From NCBI GenBank assembly GCA_964541375.1, contig CAZIPT010000007.1, positions 1 through 49,643 on the forward strand: a DNA stretch of 49,643 bases, in the 5' to 3' direction. Of the stretch, positions 39,932-48,291 are shown one piece after another. Within the stretch, counting starts at the first letter, position 1; every line of letters starts with the position of its first letter. The notes beneath the pieces are model-generated. The model did no database searches and was not told the DNA's origin. It was given only the letters and a program-made list of their open reading frames with translations. This DNA is from JBAXEO01 sp964541375 (GTDB lineage: Bacteria; Actinomycetota; Coriobacteriia; Anaerosomatales; JAAXUF01). The translations under genes were made by a program, and so were the position numbers.

Positions 39932-41602
39932 ATGCCGACTATCAGCAGAAGCGAACGCTACCGCCGGATCGTCAGCGTCCTGATCGATGAAGGCTTCTCG
40001 ACGCTCGTCGACCAACTGGGGATGCGGGCGTCCTGGATCGCCACCCTTCGCAGCGGAAGGCCTCACGGTGCTGATGCCGCCCTCAGCCCCGAGCAGCGGC
40101 TCCGCCGCACCATGGAACGCCTCGGCCCGACGTTCGCAAAGATAGGGCAGATGCTGTCAGTGCGACCCGACCTCATCCCGCCCTCATACGCCGACGAACT
40201 CGCCAAGCTGCAGGATGAGATGGCGCCCTTCCCCTTCGCTCAGGTGCGGACGGAGATAGAGTCCGCATTTGGTGAGCCGCTTGAGTCGCTCTTCATGGAG
40301 TTCGACGAGGTTCCCGCCGCAGCCGCGAGCATCGGTCAGGTGCATCTCGCTGTGCTTGCCGACGGGACTCCGGTGGCCGTCAAGGTGCAGCGACCCGGAA
40401 TCCACGAGATCATCGAAGCCGACCTCGATATCCTGCGCACCCAGGCGCGTCGCGTCCAGGGAAGGACCGATCTCGGCCGCCGCTATGACCTGGTCGGCCT
40501 GGTGGACGAGTTCGCACGCGTCATCCACGAAGAGTGCGACTACGTGCACGAGGGGGAGAACGCCGAGCACCTGGCGAACGCGTTCGCAGACGACCCGACG
40601 GTGCACTTCCCAGCGATCCACTGGGACACCACCGCGGCGACTGTGCTCACGCTCGAGCGAATAGTCGGAATCCCCTTTAACCGCCTCGACGAGCTCGACG
40701 CCCAAGGGTACAACCGCCACGAGATAGCCCGCCGAGGCATCACGTGCTACTACGAGCAGATCTTCATGCACGGCTTCTACCACGCCGATCCGCACCCCGG
40801 GAACCTCTTCGCGCTGCCCGACACGCGCGTGGCGTTCACCGACTTCGGCCGCTGTGGGTACTTGAGCGACACGGCGCGCAACCAGGTGGCTGACCTGCTC
40901 GTGGCCATCATAGAGCAGGACAGCGCGACCGCTGTTGATGTGCTCCTCGAGGTGAGCGGCGGCGGAGCGGATGTGGACATCGCCGGCTTGCAGCGCGACG
41001 TGGCCACCCTCATCGCCAAGTACTACGACCTCGAGCTTCACGAAGTCGACTCGAAGGAGCTCGTGGTCGAGGTGATGTCGCTCATCGGCAAGCGCGGGCT
41101 CACCATGTCGACGGAGTTCGCCCTCCTGCTGACCACGCTCGCGACGCTTCAGGCCTTGGGGTCGGCTGTGGACCCGCAGTTCCACTTCGTGGATTCCGTC
41201 AGGCCGTTCGCGGAACGCTTGGTCAAGGAGCAGATGCGGCCGGAGGCTATCGCACGCGGATTTGCCTCGGCGATGCGCCACTCGATCCGCGCCGTGAAGG
41301 GGCTTCCGGAGAGCGTCTCACGGGTGCTGAGGCGACTGGGCGACGGCGACCTGCGGATGACGGTGCGGCCTGCCGGCTTGGATCCCGTGATGTCTCGACT
41401 GGAACAGTCGGTGGACCGACTCGCGTTCGCTCTGGTCGTCTCGGCATTCGTGGTGGGTTTCGCGACACTGCTTGCGCGCTCGGAAATCGCGTGGTGGATG
41501 AAGCTGATCGCTGAGTTCGCGCTGGTCTGCGCCGCCGGCGTCGGCATCTGGTTCTTCCTCTCGATTCTCTATCGCGCCGTTCGGCAGCGGAAGAACGACT
41601 GA
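39932..41602 (+). CDS. UbiB/AarF (ABC1/ADCK) family atypical kinase
   Basis: A 556-aa protein with the ABC1 hallmarks: the KxGQ motif in PTFAKIGQMLSVRPDLIP, the Ala-rich loop AAASIGQVHLA replacing the usual Gly loop, the ion-pair lysine in PVAVKVQRPG, ECDYVHEGENAEH, the catalytic loop HADPHPGNLF and metal site FTDFGRCGYL. Two membrane helices lie at the C-terminus (about 500-545). UbiB relatives support prenyl-quinone synthesis through an ATPase activity acting on lipids. With the UbiA/D/X homologues in this window, a link to menaquinone is plausible. ATG 39932 is preferred, with GAGAAGG upstream. Confidence 0.93.
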   Translation: MPTISRSERYRRIVSVLIDEGFSTLVDQLGMRASWIATLRSGRPHGADAALSPEQRLRRTMERLGPTFAKIGQMLSVRPDLIPPSYADELAKLQDEMAPFPFAQVRTEIESAFGEPLESLFMEFDEVPAAAASIGQVHLAVLADGTPVAVKVQRPGIHEIIEADLDILRTQARRVQGRTDLGRRYDLVGLVDEFARVIHEECDYVHEGENAEHLANAFADDPTVHFPAIHWDTTAATVLTLERIVGIPFNRLDELDAQGYNRHEIARRGITCYYEQIFMHGFYHADPHPGNLFALPDTRVAFTDFGRCGYLSDTARNQVADLLVAIIEQDSATAVDVLLEVSGGGADVDIAGLQRDVATLIAKYYDLELHEVDSKELVVEVMSLIGKRGLTMSTEFALLLTTLATLQALGSAVDPQFHFVDSVRPFAERLVKEQMRPEAIARGFASAMRHSIRAVKGLPESVSRVLRRLGDGDLRMTVRPAGLDPVMSRLEQSVDRLAFALVVSAFVVGFATLLARSEIAWWMKLIAEFALVCAAGVGIWFFLSILYRAVRQRKND

Positions 41603-41644
41603 GAGCGACAGCCGGCATCTCGAAACACGCTCCCGGGCACACGA

Positions 41645-41675
41645 AGCGGCTCTCCCCTGTCCGGGAAGAGCCGCT
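41645..41675. terminator. Hairpin between UbiB and tRNA-Leu
   Basis: AGCGGCTCT (41645-41653) pairs with AGAGCCGCT (41667-41675). It lies between the 3' ends of the plus-strand UbiB gene and the minus-strand tRNA-Leu and probably ends both transcripts. No U-tract. Confidence 0.6.
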
Positions 41676-41684
41676 GTACATTCA

Positions 41685-41770
41685 TGGTGTCCGAGGGGGG
41701 ATTTGAACCCCCACGCCCTTGCGGGCACTAGGCCCTCAACCTAGCGCGTCTGCCGTTCCGCCACTCGGAC
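41685..41770 (-). tRNA. tRNA-Leu (GAG)
   Basis: Acceptor GTCCGAG/CTCGGAC with discriminator A and encoded CCA. D arm with GTGGCGGAACGGCAGAC, anticodon stem CTAGG/CCTAG around TTGAGGG-type loop giving GAG, a long variable arm (TGCCCGCAAGGGCG), and T arm GGGTTCAAATCCC. The long variable arm and anticodon agree on leucine. Confidence 0.95.
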
Positions 41771-41827
41771 AATCACACCGCCCCGTAGGACAGCGAGGGT
41801 GAGTATAGCAACACGTTTGGCGGGGTG

Positions 41828-42907
41828 CTACCCCTCGCTCGAGCTGGAATCCGCCGCTGCCACCGAGTCGCCGATGACAGCGGCCAGCGCTGCTTCGTCG
41901 ATGATCGGGGCGCTCTTGATGTCGATCGGGAACGGCCGCGCGAAATGGCAAGACGCGAAGTGCCCCGGCGTGATCTCGCGAAGCTCGGGCTCCTCGGCCG
42001 CGCATCTGGGAAGCTGCGCGATCGGGCAGCGCGTGTGGAAACGACAGCCGGGTGGCGGGTCGATCGGGCTGGGTGGATCGCCGGGAAGCAGAATGCGCTG
42101 ACGCTCGCGCTGCACCTTGGGGTCAGGCACGGGGACCGCCGACAAGAGCGACTGTGTGTACGGGTGGCTCGGCTCGGAGTAGAGCTGCTTCCAGTCGGCG
42201 ACCTCGACTAGTTTGCCGAGGTACATGACGGCGACGCGGTCGGAGATGTGTTGCACGACGGAGAGGTCGTGTGCGATGAAGATGTAGGTGAGGTCGAAAT
42301 GCGACTGCAACTCACCCAGAAGGTTGAGAACCTGCGCCTGAATCGACACGTCGAGCGCCGAGACGGGCTCGTCAGCGACGATCAGCCGCGGATTGAGAGC
42401 GAGGGCGCGCGCGATGCCGATGCGCTGACGCTGCCCGCCGGAGAACTCATGCGGATAGCGATTCGCATGCTCCGGGTTCAGGCCGACGATGTCGAGCAGC
42501 TCGCGGGCGCGTTTGTTCTGCTCCCGACCGGTCCCGACGCCATGTACCTCGAGCGGCTCGGCGACAATCTCGTCGATGGTCATCCGGGGATTCAGGCTCG
42601 CGTACGGATCCTGGAAGATGAACTGGACATCTCGCCGATAAGCCTGCAGGTCGCGGCCCTTGAGTGCGAGCGCGTCCTTGCCGTCGAAGATGACGCGTCC
42701 CGACGTTGGCTCGATGAGCCGAATGATCATGCGGCCCGTCGTCGACTTGCCTGAGCCCGACTCACCGACCAACCCGAGTGTCTCTCCCTTGTTGACCGCG
42801 AAGTCGACTCCGTCCACCGCGTAGACGAACCCCGCGTTGCGCGAGAACACGCCTTGCTTGATCGGGAAATGCTTGGTGAGGCCCTCAACTCGAAGCAGCT
42901 CGCTCAT
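41828..42907 (-). CDS. oppF: Peptide ABC transporter ATPase (OppF/DppF type)
   Basis: A 359-aa ABC ATPase: Walker A GESGSGKST, signature EFSGGQRQRIGIARAL, Walker B RLIVADEPVSALD, and the C-terminal oligopeptide-transporter extension with PPGCRFHTRCP, a cysteine-containing region that binds an Fe-S cluster in some DppD/F-type proteins. It powers peptide uptake together with OppD. The ATG overlaps the oppD stop (ATGA). Last gene of the operon. Opp versus Dpp or nickel specificity cannot be settled here. Confidence 0.92.
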   Translation of the reverse strand: MSELLRVEGLTKHFPIKQGVFSRNAGFVYAVDGVDFAVNKGETLGLVGESGSGKSTTGRMIIRLIEPTSGRVIFDGKDALALKGRDLQAYRRDVQFIFQDPYASLNPRMTIDEIVAEPLEVHGVGTGREQNKRARELLDIVGLNPEHANRYPHEFSGGQRQRIGIARALALNPRLIVADEPVSALDVSIQAQVLNLLGELQSHFDLTYIFIAHDLSVVQHISDRVAVMYLGKLVEVADWKQLYSEPSHPYTQSLLSAVPVPDPKVQRERQRILLPGDPPSPIDPPPGCRFHTRCPIAQLPRCAAEEPELREITPGHFASCHFARPFPIDIKSAPIIDEAALAAVIGDSVAAADSSSSEG

Positions 42908-43929
42908 CCCGTGGTCACCCCCGCGCACGCAAGGTCTGTCGGGTTGAATCCCGCGTCGCCCGAGAAGTGGCAGGCCGAGCGGTGCGTCCCATCGATGAAC
43001 CGAAGCTCCGGCGACTCAAGCCGGCATCTCTCGGTCGCGTACGGACACCTCGGATTGAACGAGCACCCCGGAGGAAGATTGATCAGGCTCGGCGGCTGTC
43101 CCTTGATCGGACACAGCTCGCCCTTCTCAGTCATGTCGTGACGTGGCAGTGAGTCCATCAGACCCCACGTGTACGGATGCATGGGCTTGTAGAAGACCTC
43201 GTCGACCGTGCCGTATTCGACAGCACGGCCCGCATACATCACCAGGATGCGATCGGCCATGTCTGCGACGACGCCGAGGTCGTGCGTGATCATGATGATC
43301 GCCGCCCCGGTGCGCTGCTGGAGCTCTTCCATCAGCTCGGTGATCTGTGCCTGGATCGTCACATCGAGCGCCGTGGTGGGCTCGTCCGCGATGAGGATGT
43401 CGGGATCGTTGGCGAGGGCCATCGCGATCATGACGCGCTGCCGCATTCCTCCAGAGAACTGGTGCGGGTAGTCCTTCACGCGACTCGATGCGTGCGGAAT
43501 ACCCACAAGATTCAGCAGATCGACCGCGCGCGCTTCGGCGTCTCGGCGATTCATCCCCTTGTGGAGTCTCAGCGGCTCAGCAAGCTGCTTGCCCACACGG
43601 TAGACGGGGTTCAGCGACGTCATTGGATCCTGGAAGATCATCGCGATCTCGTTGCCTCGGATCGCGCGCATGTCGGTGTCGCTCATGGTCAACAGCGAGT
43701 TACCCTTGAAGAGCGCCTCGCCCCCTTCGATCTTGCCGGGAGGCATGGGGATCAGCCTCATCAGCGTCATCGCCGAGACGGACTTTCCGGAACCTGACTC
43801 GCCGACAACGCCCAGCGTCTCCCCCTTGTCCAGATCGAACGAGACCCCGTCCACGGCCTTGACCACGCCATCGCGGGTGTGAAAGTACATCTTGAGGTCC
43901 GTGACCTCCAGCAGTTTGTGATCGGCCAT
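42904..43929 (-). CDS. oppD: Peptide ABC transporter ATPase (OppD/DppD type)
   Basis: A 341-aa ABC ATPase with Walker A GESGSGKSVSAMTLM, signature QFSGGMRQRVMIAMAL, Walker B DILIADEPTTALD, and the C-terminal extension PPGCSFNPRCPYATERC. It pairs with OppF on the cytosolic face. ATG lies three bases after the oppC stop; AAGGA is upstream. Length agrees with the family (about 330-340 aa). Confidence 0.93.
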   Translation of the reverse strand: MADHKLLEVTDLKMYFHTRDGVVKAVDGVSFDLDKGETLGVVGESGSGKSVSAMTLMRLIPMPPGKIEGGEALFKGNSLLTMSDTDMRAIRGNEIAMIFQDPMTSLNPVYRVGKQLAEPLRLHKGMNRRDAEARAVDLLNLVGIPHASSRVKDYPHQFSGGMRQRVMIAMALANDPDILIADEPTTALDVTIQAQITELMEELQQRTGAAIIMITHDLGVVADMADRILVMYAGRAVEYGTVDEVFYKPMHPYTWGLMDSLPRHDMTEKGELCPIKGQPPSLINLPPGCSFNPRCPYATERCRLESPELRFIDGTHRSACHFSGDAGFNPTDLACAGVTTG

Positions 43930-43932
43930 CGC

Positions 43933-44913
43933 CTAGTCCTTCATCTTCACGTCGAGCGCATCACGGACGCCATCACCGAGCAGGGTGAACGCCAGTACCG
44001 TAGACACGATGGCGAGACCGGGCCAGATGATCAGTCCGGGGTTTGAGAGCAAGTAGCTCTGGCCGTCACTGATCATGCGCCCCCACGAGACCGCATTGGG
44101 ATTGGCTACGGGATCCGGCTGAATGCCCAGCCCCAAGAACGAAAGTGCTGCTTCAGTCAGAATCGCACCACCGATGGACATCGTGGCAAATACGATGATC
44201 GGCGCCACCGCGTTGGGCATGATGTGGCGAAGCATCAGCCGTGTGTCACTCGCACCAACCGCGCGTCCCGCGTCAACGTAGTCCGACTCCTTGACCGAAA
44301 GAATCGATGATCGGAAGACCCGCGCGATTGAAGGCCATCCAAGTACGCCGATGGTCACGATGACGGGGAGCATGCCCGTTCTCTGCTGAGGCGGTACGAC
44401 CGACAACAGTAGGATGGCAAACAGAATGTAGGGAAACGACAGGAACACGTCGGCTATTCGCATGATCGAGCCGTCGGTCAACCCGCCGTAGTAGCCCGAC
44501 AGTGCGCCGAGCAAGAGCCCGATGAGCACCGAGAGTAGCACCGCGGCAACGCCGACGGTGAGCGACACACGGGCGCCGTATACGACCCGCGAGAACACGT
44601 CGCGCCCTAGATCGTCGGTGCCCATGGGATGCTCGAGCGAGGGCGGCTGGAGGCGCTCCGCCGCAGCCGTCTGGGTGTCGATCGCGTTGGGATAGCCGTA
44701 GAGCTGCGGAACCCAAAGATCCGCCGTCACTGCCATCACAATCACGATGAGCAGCCACGTCAACGCAGCCAGCGCCAACTTGTTTCGGCGAAGTCGGTAC
44801 CATGCGTCGCCCCAGAGCGTGCGCGATCGGCCCGACTCGTCGCCGGGAATGTGGGTGGGCGGAAGCTGTGTGGTTCGCTCGGCGAGTAGTGCCTGAGTAT
44901 CCTCATCGGTCAT
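43933..44913 (-). CDS. oppC: Peptide ABC transporter permease (OppC/DppC type)
   Basis: A 326-aa permease with a cytosolic N-terminal tail (about 1-45) and six membrane helices. HPMGTDDLGRDVFSRVVYGAR is the typical OppC stretch, and the EAA loop is DAGRAVGASDTRLMLRHIMP. It forms the membrane channel with OppB. It begins eight bases after the oppB stop. Confidence 0.94.
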   Translation of the reverse strand: MTDEDTQALLAERTTQLPPTHIPGDESGRSRTLWGDAWYRLRRNKLALAALTWLLIVIVMAVTADLWVPQLYGYPNAIDTQTAAAERLQPPSLEHPMGTDDLGRDVFSRVVYGARVSLTVGVAAVLLSVLIGLLLGALSGYYGGLTDGSIMRIADVFLSFPYILFAILLLSVVPPQQRTGMLPVIVTIGVLGWPSIARVFRSSILSVKESDYVDAGRAVGASDTRLMLRHIMPNAVAPIIVFATMSIGGAILTEAALSFLGLGIQPDPVANPNAVSWGRMISDGQSYLLSNPGLIIWPGLAIVSTVLAFTLLGDGVRDALDVKMKD

Positions 44914-44920
44914 CGAAGCA

Positions 44921-45898
44921 TCACTCCCCCGTGCTTCCGCCGCCGACGCGGATCCGTGGATCCAGGAAGGCGTAGCTGACGTCGACGAGCAGATTGATGA
45001 CGAGGACGGCCAACAGGATGATGACCGTGCACCCGAACAGGACCGGATAGTCCAACGAGAAGGCCGACCGGGCGATCACGAATCCGATACCCGGCCAGTT
45101 GAAGACCGTCTCGGTCAGGACCGCGCCGGACAGCATCGCACCGAGGTCAAGCCCGATGAAGGTGACCACGGGTATGAGCGCGTTCTTCAACGCGTGCTTG
45201 CTGAGAACCGAGCCCGGTGCGAGTCCCTTGGCGTGGGCGGTGCGGATGTAGTCTTGCCCATTCACCTCGAGCAGCTGGCTCCTCATGATGCGCGCAGCAT
45301 ACGCCGTCGAGACCGCAGCAAGCGTGATGGCAGGAAGTATCAGGTGGACCCACGGCGGAAATCCACCCCCCGAAGCGCCTGAAACGGGTAGGTAGAACTG
45401 CCCGTTTGTGGCGTTCTTGAGCCAGATACCGAACGTGTACTGGAGCATGATGCCGAGCCAGAACACAGGCAGAGCCACCAGTATGGAGGTCACCAGGGTC
45501 GTGGAGACATCCCAGATGCTGTACCGCTTGACGGCTGCCACAATCCCCACACCAACACCCGCGATAATCTCGATGATGATGGCCGCGAACGCCAGTTTGA
45601 CGGTATAGGGGTAGCTGTCAGCGATGATGTCCTTGACTGGACGACCCGTGGTGATCGACGTGCCCAGGTCACCCTGTGCGAGGTTCTTCAGATACGTCAC
45701 ATACTGTACGTACCACGGCTTGTCGAAGCCGTAGTCGATACGAAGCTGCTCATACACGGCCGGCGACATCGACTTCTCGCCGGCTCTCATCTTGATCGGA
45801 TCACCAGGGAGAATCGTGGTGATGAAGAACAGCACCAGCGTCACTCCGAAGAACACGGGGATGAACTGCAGCAGCCGTCGGGTGATGTACTGAAGCAT
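44921..45898 (-). CDS. oppB: Peptide ABC transporter permease (OppB/DppB type)
   Basis: A 325-aa permease with six membrane helices starting MLQYITRRLLQFIPVFFGVT, the usual OppB entry, and an EAA-type loop (AHAKGLAPGSVLSKHALKN). The periplasm-facing segment after helix 1 (PGDPIKMRAGEKSMSPAVYE) is family-typical. It is separated from oppA by a hairpin-containing spacer of 93 bases, while oppB-C-D-F are nearly contiguous. Confidence 0.94.
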   Translation of the reverse strand: MLQYITRRLLQFIPVFFGVTLVLFFITTILPGDPIKMRAGEKSMSPAVYEQLRIDYGFDKPWYVQYVTYLKNLAQGDLGTSITTGRPVKDIIADSYPYTVKLAFAAIIIEIIAGVGVGIVAAVKRYSIWDVSTTLVTSILVALPVFWLGIMLQYTFGIWLKNATNGQFYLPVSGASGGGFPPWVHLILPAITLAAVSTAYAARIMRSQLLEVNGQDYIRTAHAKGLAPGSVLSKHALKNALIPVVTFIGLDLGAMLSGAVLTETVFNWPGIGFVIARSAFSLDYPVLFGCTVIILLAVLVINLLVDVSYAFLDPRIRVGGGSTGE

Positions 45899-45928
45899 CC
45901 AGGAACCTCTGTCTCAGCCGTCAATGTA

Positions 45929-45960
45929 GGGGGTGACAGGGCCTCCGCCCTGCCACCCCC
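45929..45960 (-). terminator. Intra-operon hairpin between oppA and oppB
   Basis: GGGGGTG-A-CAGGGC pairs with GCCCTG-C-CACCCCC around CTCC, a 13-bp stem with one mismatch. In binding-protein operons such a stem after the first gene often protects its mRNA or partly stops transcription, giving excess binding protein. No U-tract follows, so RNA stabilisation or a weak attenuator is likely. Confidence 0.6.
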
Positions 45961-45990
45961 GGTGTACCAGCTTGTTGGTCAGGCGTCGTG

Positions 45991-47709
45991 CTACTTGGCG
46001 CCGCCGTTGGTGAGCCACACCGTCGTGAAGTCGGCGAGACCTTGAGCGCTATAGGTGAGCTCGTTAACACGCTCGGAACCCACGTGGTGGTGACGGTAGA
46101 ACATGATCGGCGCGACCGGGTTGGCGGCCTGCACCGTCTGGTTGACACCCTGATACTTGCTGATGCGAGCAGCGGAGTCCGTAACGGCGCGAGCTGCTGT
46201 GATGCCCGAGTCGACGGTCGGGTCGACGTAGAACGACTTGTTGTCGGTCGACTTGCTGTCGAAGAGCGGGTACAGGAAGTTGTCCATGATCGGGTAGTCC
46301 GCGACCCAGCCAAGACGCGCGATCTGGAACTTGCCAGCATCGAGCTGCTTGAGGTACGTGGGGAAGTCCGCCGAGGCGAACGTGGTGTTGATGCCCACGG
46401 CCTTAAGGTCGGCCTGGATCAGTTGCATGATCTTCTCGTGACCGCCACCGCTGTTGAACGCGAGCGTGAGCGTCGGAAGACCCTTGCCGTCAGGGTAGCC
46501 GGCGGCCGTGAGAGCAGCCTTGGCGCCCGCGACATCGTACTTCGCATCTGCCCACGCGCCCTTTTCGTAGCCAGCGATGCCCGGCGGGACGACGTTGTCA
46601 GCCGGAACGCGCGTGCCCTCGAAGATGGTGTCGCAGATGGCCTGGCGGTTGATCGCAAGGCTGATTGCCTTGCGCAGGTTGGGATTCTCGATGTACTTGG
46701 TCTTGTTGTTCAGAATCAGGTAGTACGTGGCATTCTCGGCGCCCAGAAGAACCTGCTTGCCGGGGTTGACCGTGTAGCCGTTGGGAGACTCGCCGTACTT
46801 CTCAACGTCGGCCTTGATCTTGCCGGTCGTGATCTGGGTGAAGTCGAGGTTGCCGGCCTCGAAGTCCGTGTAGGCGGTCTCGGGATCCTTGAAGATCTTG
46901 AATGCCACGCCGTCAAGGAACGCCTTCTTGCCGTAATAGTCGTCGTTGCGCACAACGTTGATCGCCTGGTTGTGAACCCACGGCTCAGACATCTTGAACG
47001 GGCCGTTGCCGATGGGCATCTCCCCGAACGGAACCTTCTTGCCCTGGTAGTCCACGCCGCCCTCAACGTACTTCTGCGGGACCGGCGCCAGTGCGGGGTG
47101 CGCGACAACGTAGTCGAAGTCCGCAAAGGGGCTATCGAGCGTGATCTCGAGCGTTGTGTCGTCGATTGCCTTCAGGCCGGACATCGTGGGAACGGTGCCT
47201 GCCTCAACGTCGCTGAAGCCCTTAACCACGGCGAGGTGATAGCCGATGATCGACGGGTCGGCCTTGGCAGTGGCCGTGTTGACCGTCTTGGGATTGGCGA
47301 TGCGGTTGAAGGCGTAGACGAAATCGTTCGCCGTGACGGGTGTGCCGTCGTGGAACTTATCGGCGGGATTGAGCTTGAACGTCCACACCGTAGCATCGGC
47401 GTTGACCGTCCAGGTCTCGGCCGCCGCAGGCAGAACCTTGGTGGGATCAAGAGGGTCGACTTCGGTGAGACTGTCGAAGACAGCCTGCTCGACCTGGGTT
47501 CCCTCGGACTCCTGCGTGTTGTACGGGTCGATATAGGCAGGCTCGCCCACATAGAACGACAGCGTACCGCCCTTGACACCCTTCTCAACCGGTGTCGTCC
47601 CACTGGTGGTAGGTGCAGCCGCCGGCTTACAGCCCCCCGCGCTGGCCAGAGCCACCGCAAGCACGACCGCGAGCAGAACCGCTACTGATCTCTTCGTGAT
47701 TCGATGCAC
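45991..47709 (-). CDS. oppA: Peptide-binding lipoprotein (OppA/DppA type, SBP family 5)
   Basis: A 572-aa extracytoplasmic solute-binding protein. The signal peptide ends in a lipobox-like ASAGGC (C about residue 27; Ala rather than Leu at -3 is a weaker match). The mature part has the family-5 signatures WTFKLNPADKFHDGTPVTAN and NPNLRKAISLAINRQAICD. It would deliver peptides to OppBCDF. The start is GTG at 47709 with GGGAGG seven bases upstream. First gene of the operon. Confidence 0.93.
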   Translation of the reverse strand: MHRITKRSVAVLLAVVLAVALASAGGCKPAAAPTTSGTTPVEKGVKGGTLSFYVGEPAYIDPYNTQESEGTQVEQAVFDSLTEVDPLDPTKVLPAAAETWTVNADATVWTFKLNPADKFHDGTPVTANDFVYAFNRIANPKTVNTATAKADPSIIGYHLAVVKGFSDVEAGTVPTMSGLKAIDDTTLEITLDSPFADFDYVVAHPALAPVPQKYVEGGVDYQGKKVPFGEMPIGNGPFKMSEPWVHNQAINVVRNDDYYGKKAFLDGVAFKIFKDPETAYTDFEAGNLDFTQITTGKIKADVEKYGESPNGYTVNPGKQVLLGAENATYYLILNNKTKYIENPNLRKAISLAINRQAICDTIFEGTRVPADNVVPPGIAGYEKGAWADAKYDVAGAKAALTAAGYPDGKGLPTLTLAFNSGGGHEKIMQLIQADLKAVGINTTFASADFPTYLKQLDAGKFQIARLGWVADYPIMDNFLYPLFDSKSTDNKSFYVDPTVDSGITAARAVTDSAARISKYQGVNQTVQAANPVAPIMFYRHHHVGSERVNELTYSAQGLADFTTVWLTNGGAK

Positions 47710-47975
47710 CTGTCTGCCTCCCTTCAGATATGAACAAGCCTTCGTGTTGACAGACTGTCCCCCGCAATACGGGAAGCAGCCCTCACGGCGAACACCGCCC
47801 TGGTACTAAGGTGCAAGCGCCTCGATTAGTCTCTCGCTTCATGCAGCCGTTGGCAAGCTCAGACTACGAGACGGAATACGAGCGTACTCAGGCTGCTTGC
47901 GACAAGAACGATGAGGGCAAGCCCGAAAATGAATGGCGGCTGGGGCGAATCAGGCGAACAAAGGTGTGGGCTGCG
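47710..47975. other. Non-coding spacer between secG and oppA
   Basis: No gene with a normal start was found. Directly after the secG stop, in the same frame, 38 sense codons (47862-47975, minus) encode a hydrophobic stretch including FIFGLALIVLVASSLSTLVF before a TGA. It has no start codon of its own. The remainder should hold the oppA promoter; no convincing hexamer pair is visible. Confidence 0.45.
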
Positions 47976-48224
47976 CTAGATGCCGTGGGGGTACACGATC
48001 ATCAGCAGCAGAAGGCTCACGCCGAACGCGATGGCAAAGCCGATAGTGATCCGATCGAGGTTCTTCTCGATGATGCTTGTTCCAGCTGAGGCCGGCGACA
48101 TGGCACCACCGAGCATCTCGGAAAGGCCGGAGCCCTTGCCGGAGTGCAGAAGCACGAAGATGATGAGGCCGACCGAAGAGATCGCCCACACGATGAGGCC
48201 TATGACGAGTAGCGCGTTGTTCAC
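47976..48224 (-). CDS. secG: Preprotein translocase subunit SecG
   Basis: An 82-aa protein with two membrane helices (about 4-24 and 55-78) and the SecG signature FVLLHSGKGSGLSEMLGG in the connecting loop. It assists SecYE-mediated protein export. The start is GTG at 48224 with GAGGAG six bases upstream; longer frames upstream are arginine-rich noise overlapping gpmI. It follows gpmI on the minus strand by 67 bases. Confidence 0.94.
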   Translation of the reverse strand: MNNALLVIGLIVWAISSVGLIIFVLLHSGKGSGLSEMLGGAMSPASAGTSIIEKNLDRITIGFAIAFGVSLLLLMIVYPHGI

Positions 48225-48291
48225 GAAGAACTCCTCGGTGCTGAAGTTGACGTCCAAGGCGCGCGACCACTCACGGGCCGAGCGCGGTGAA

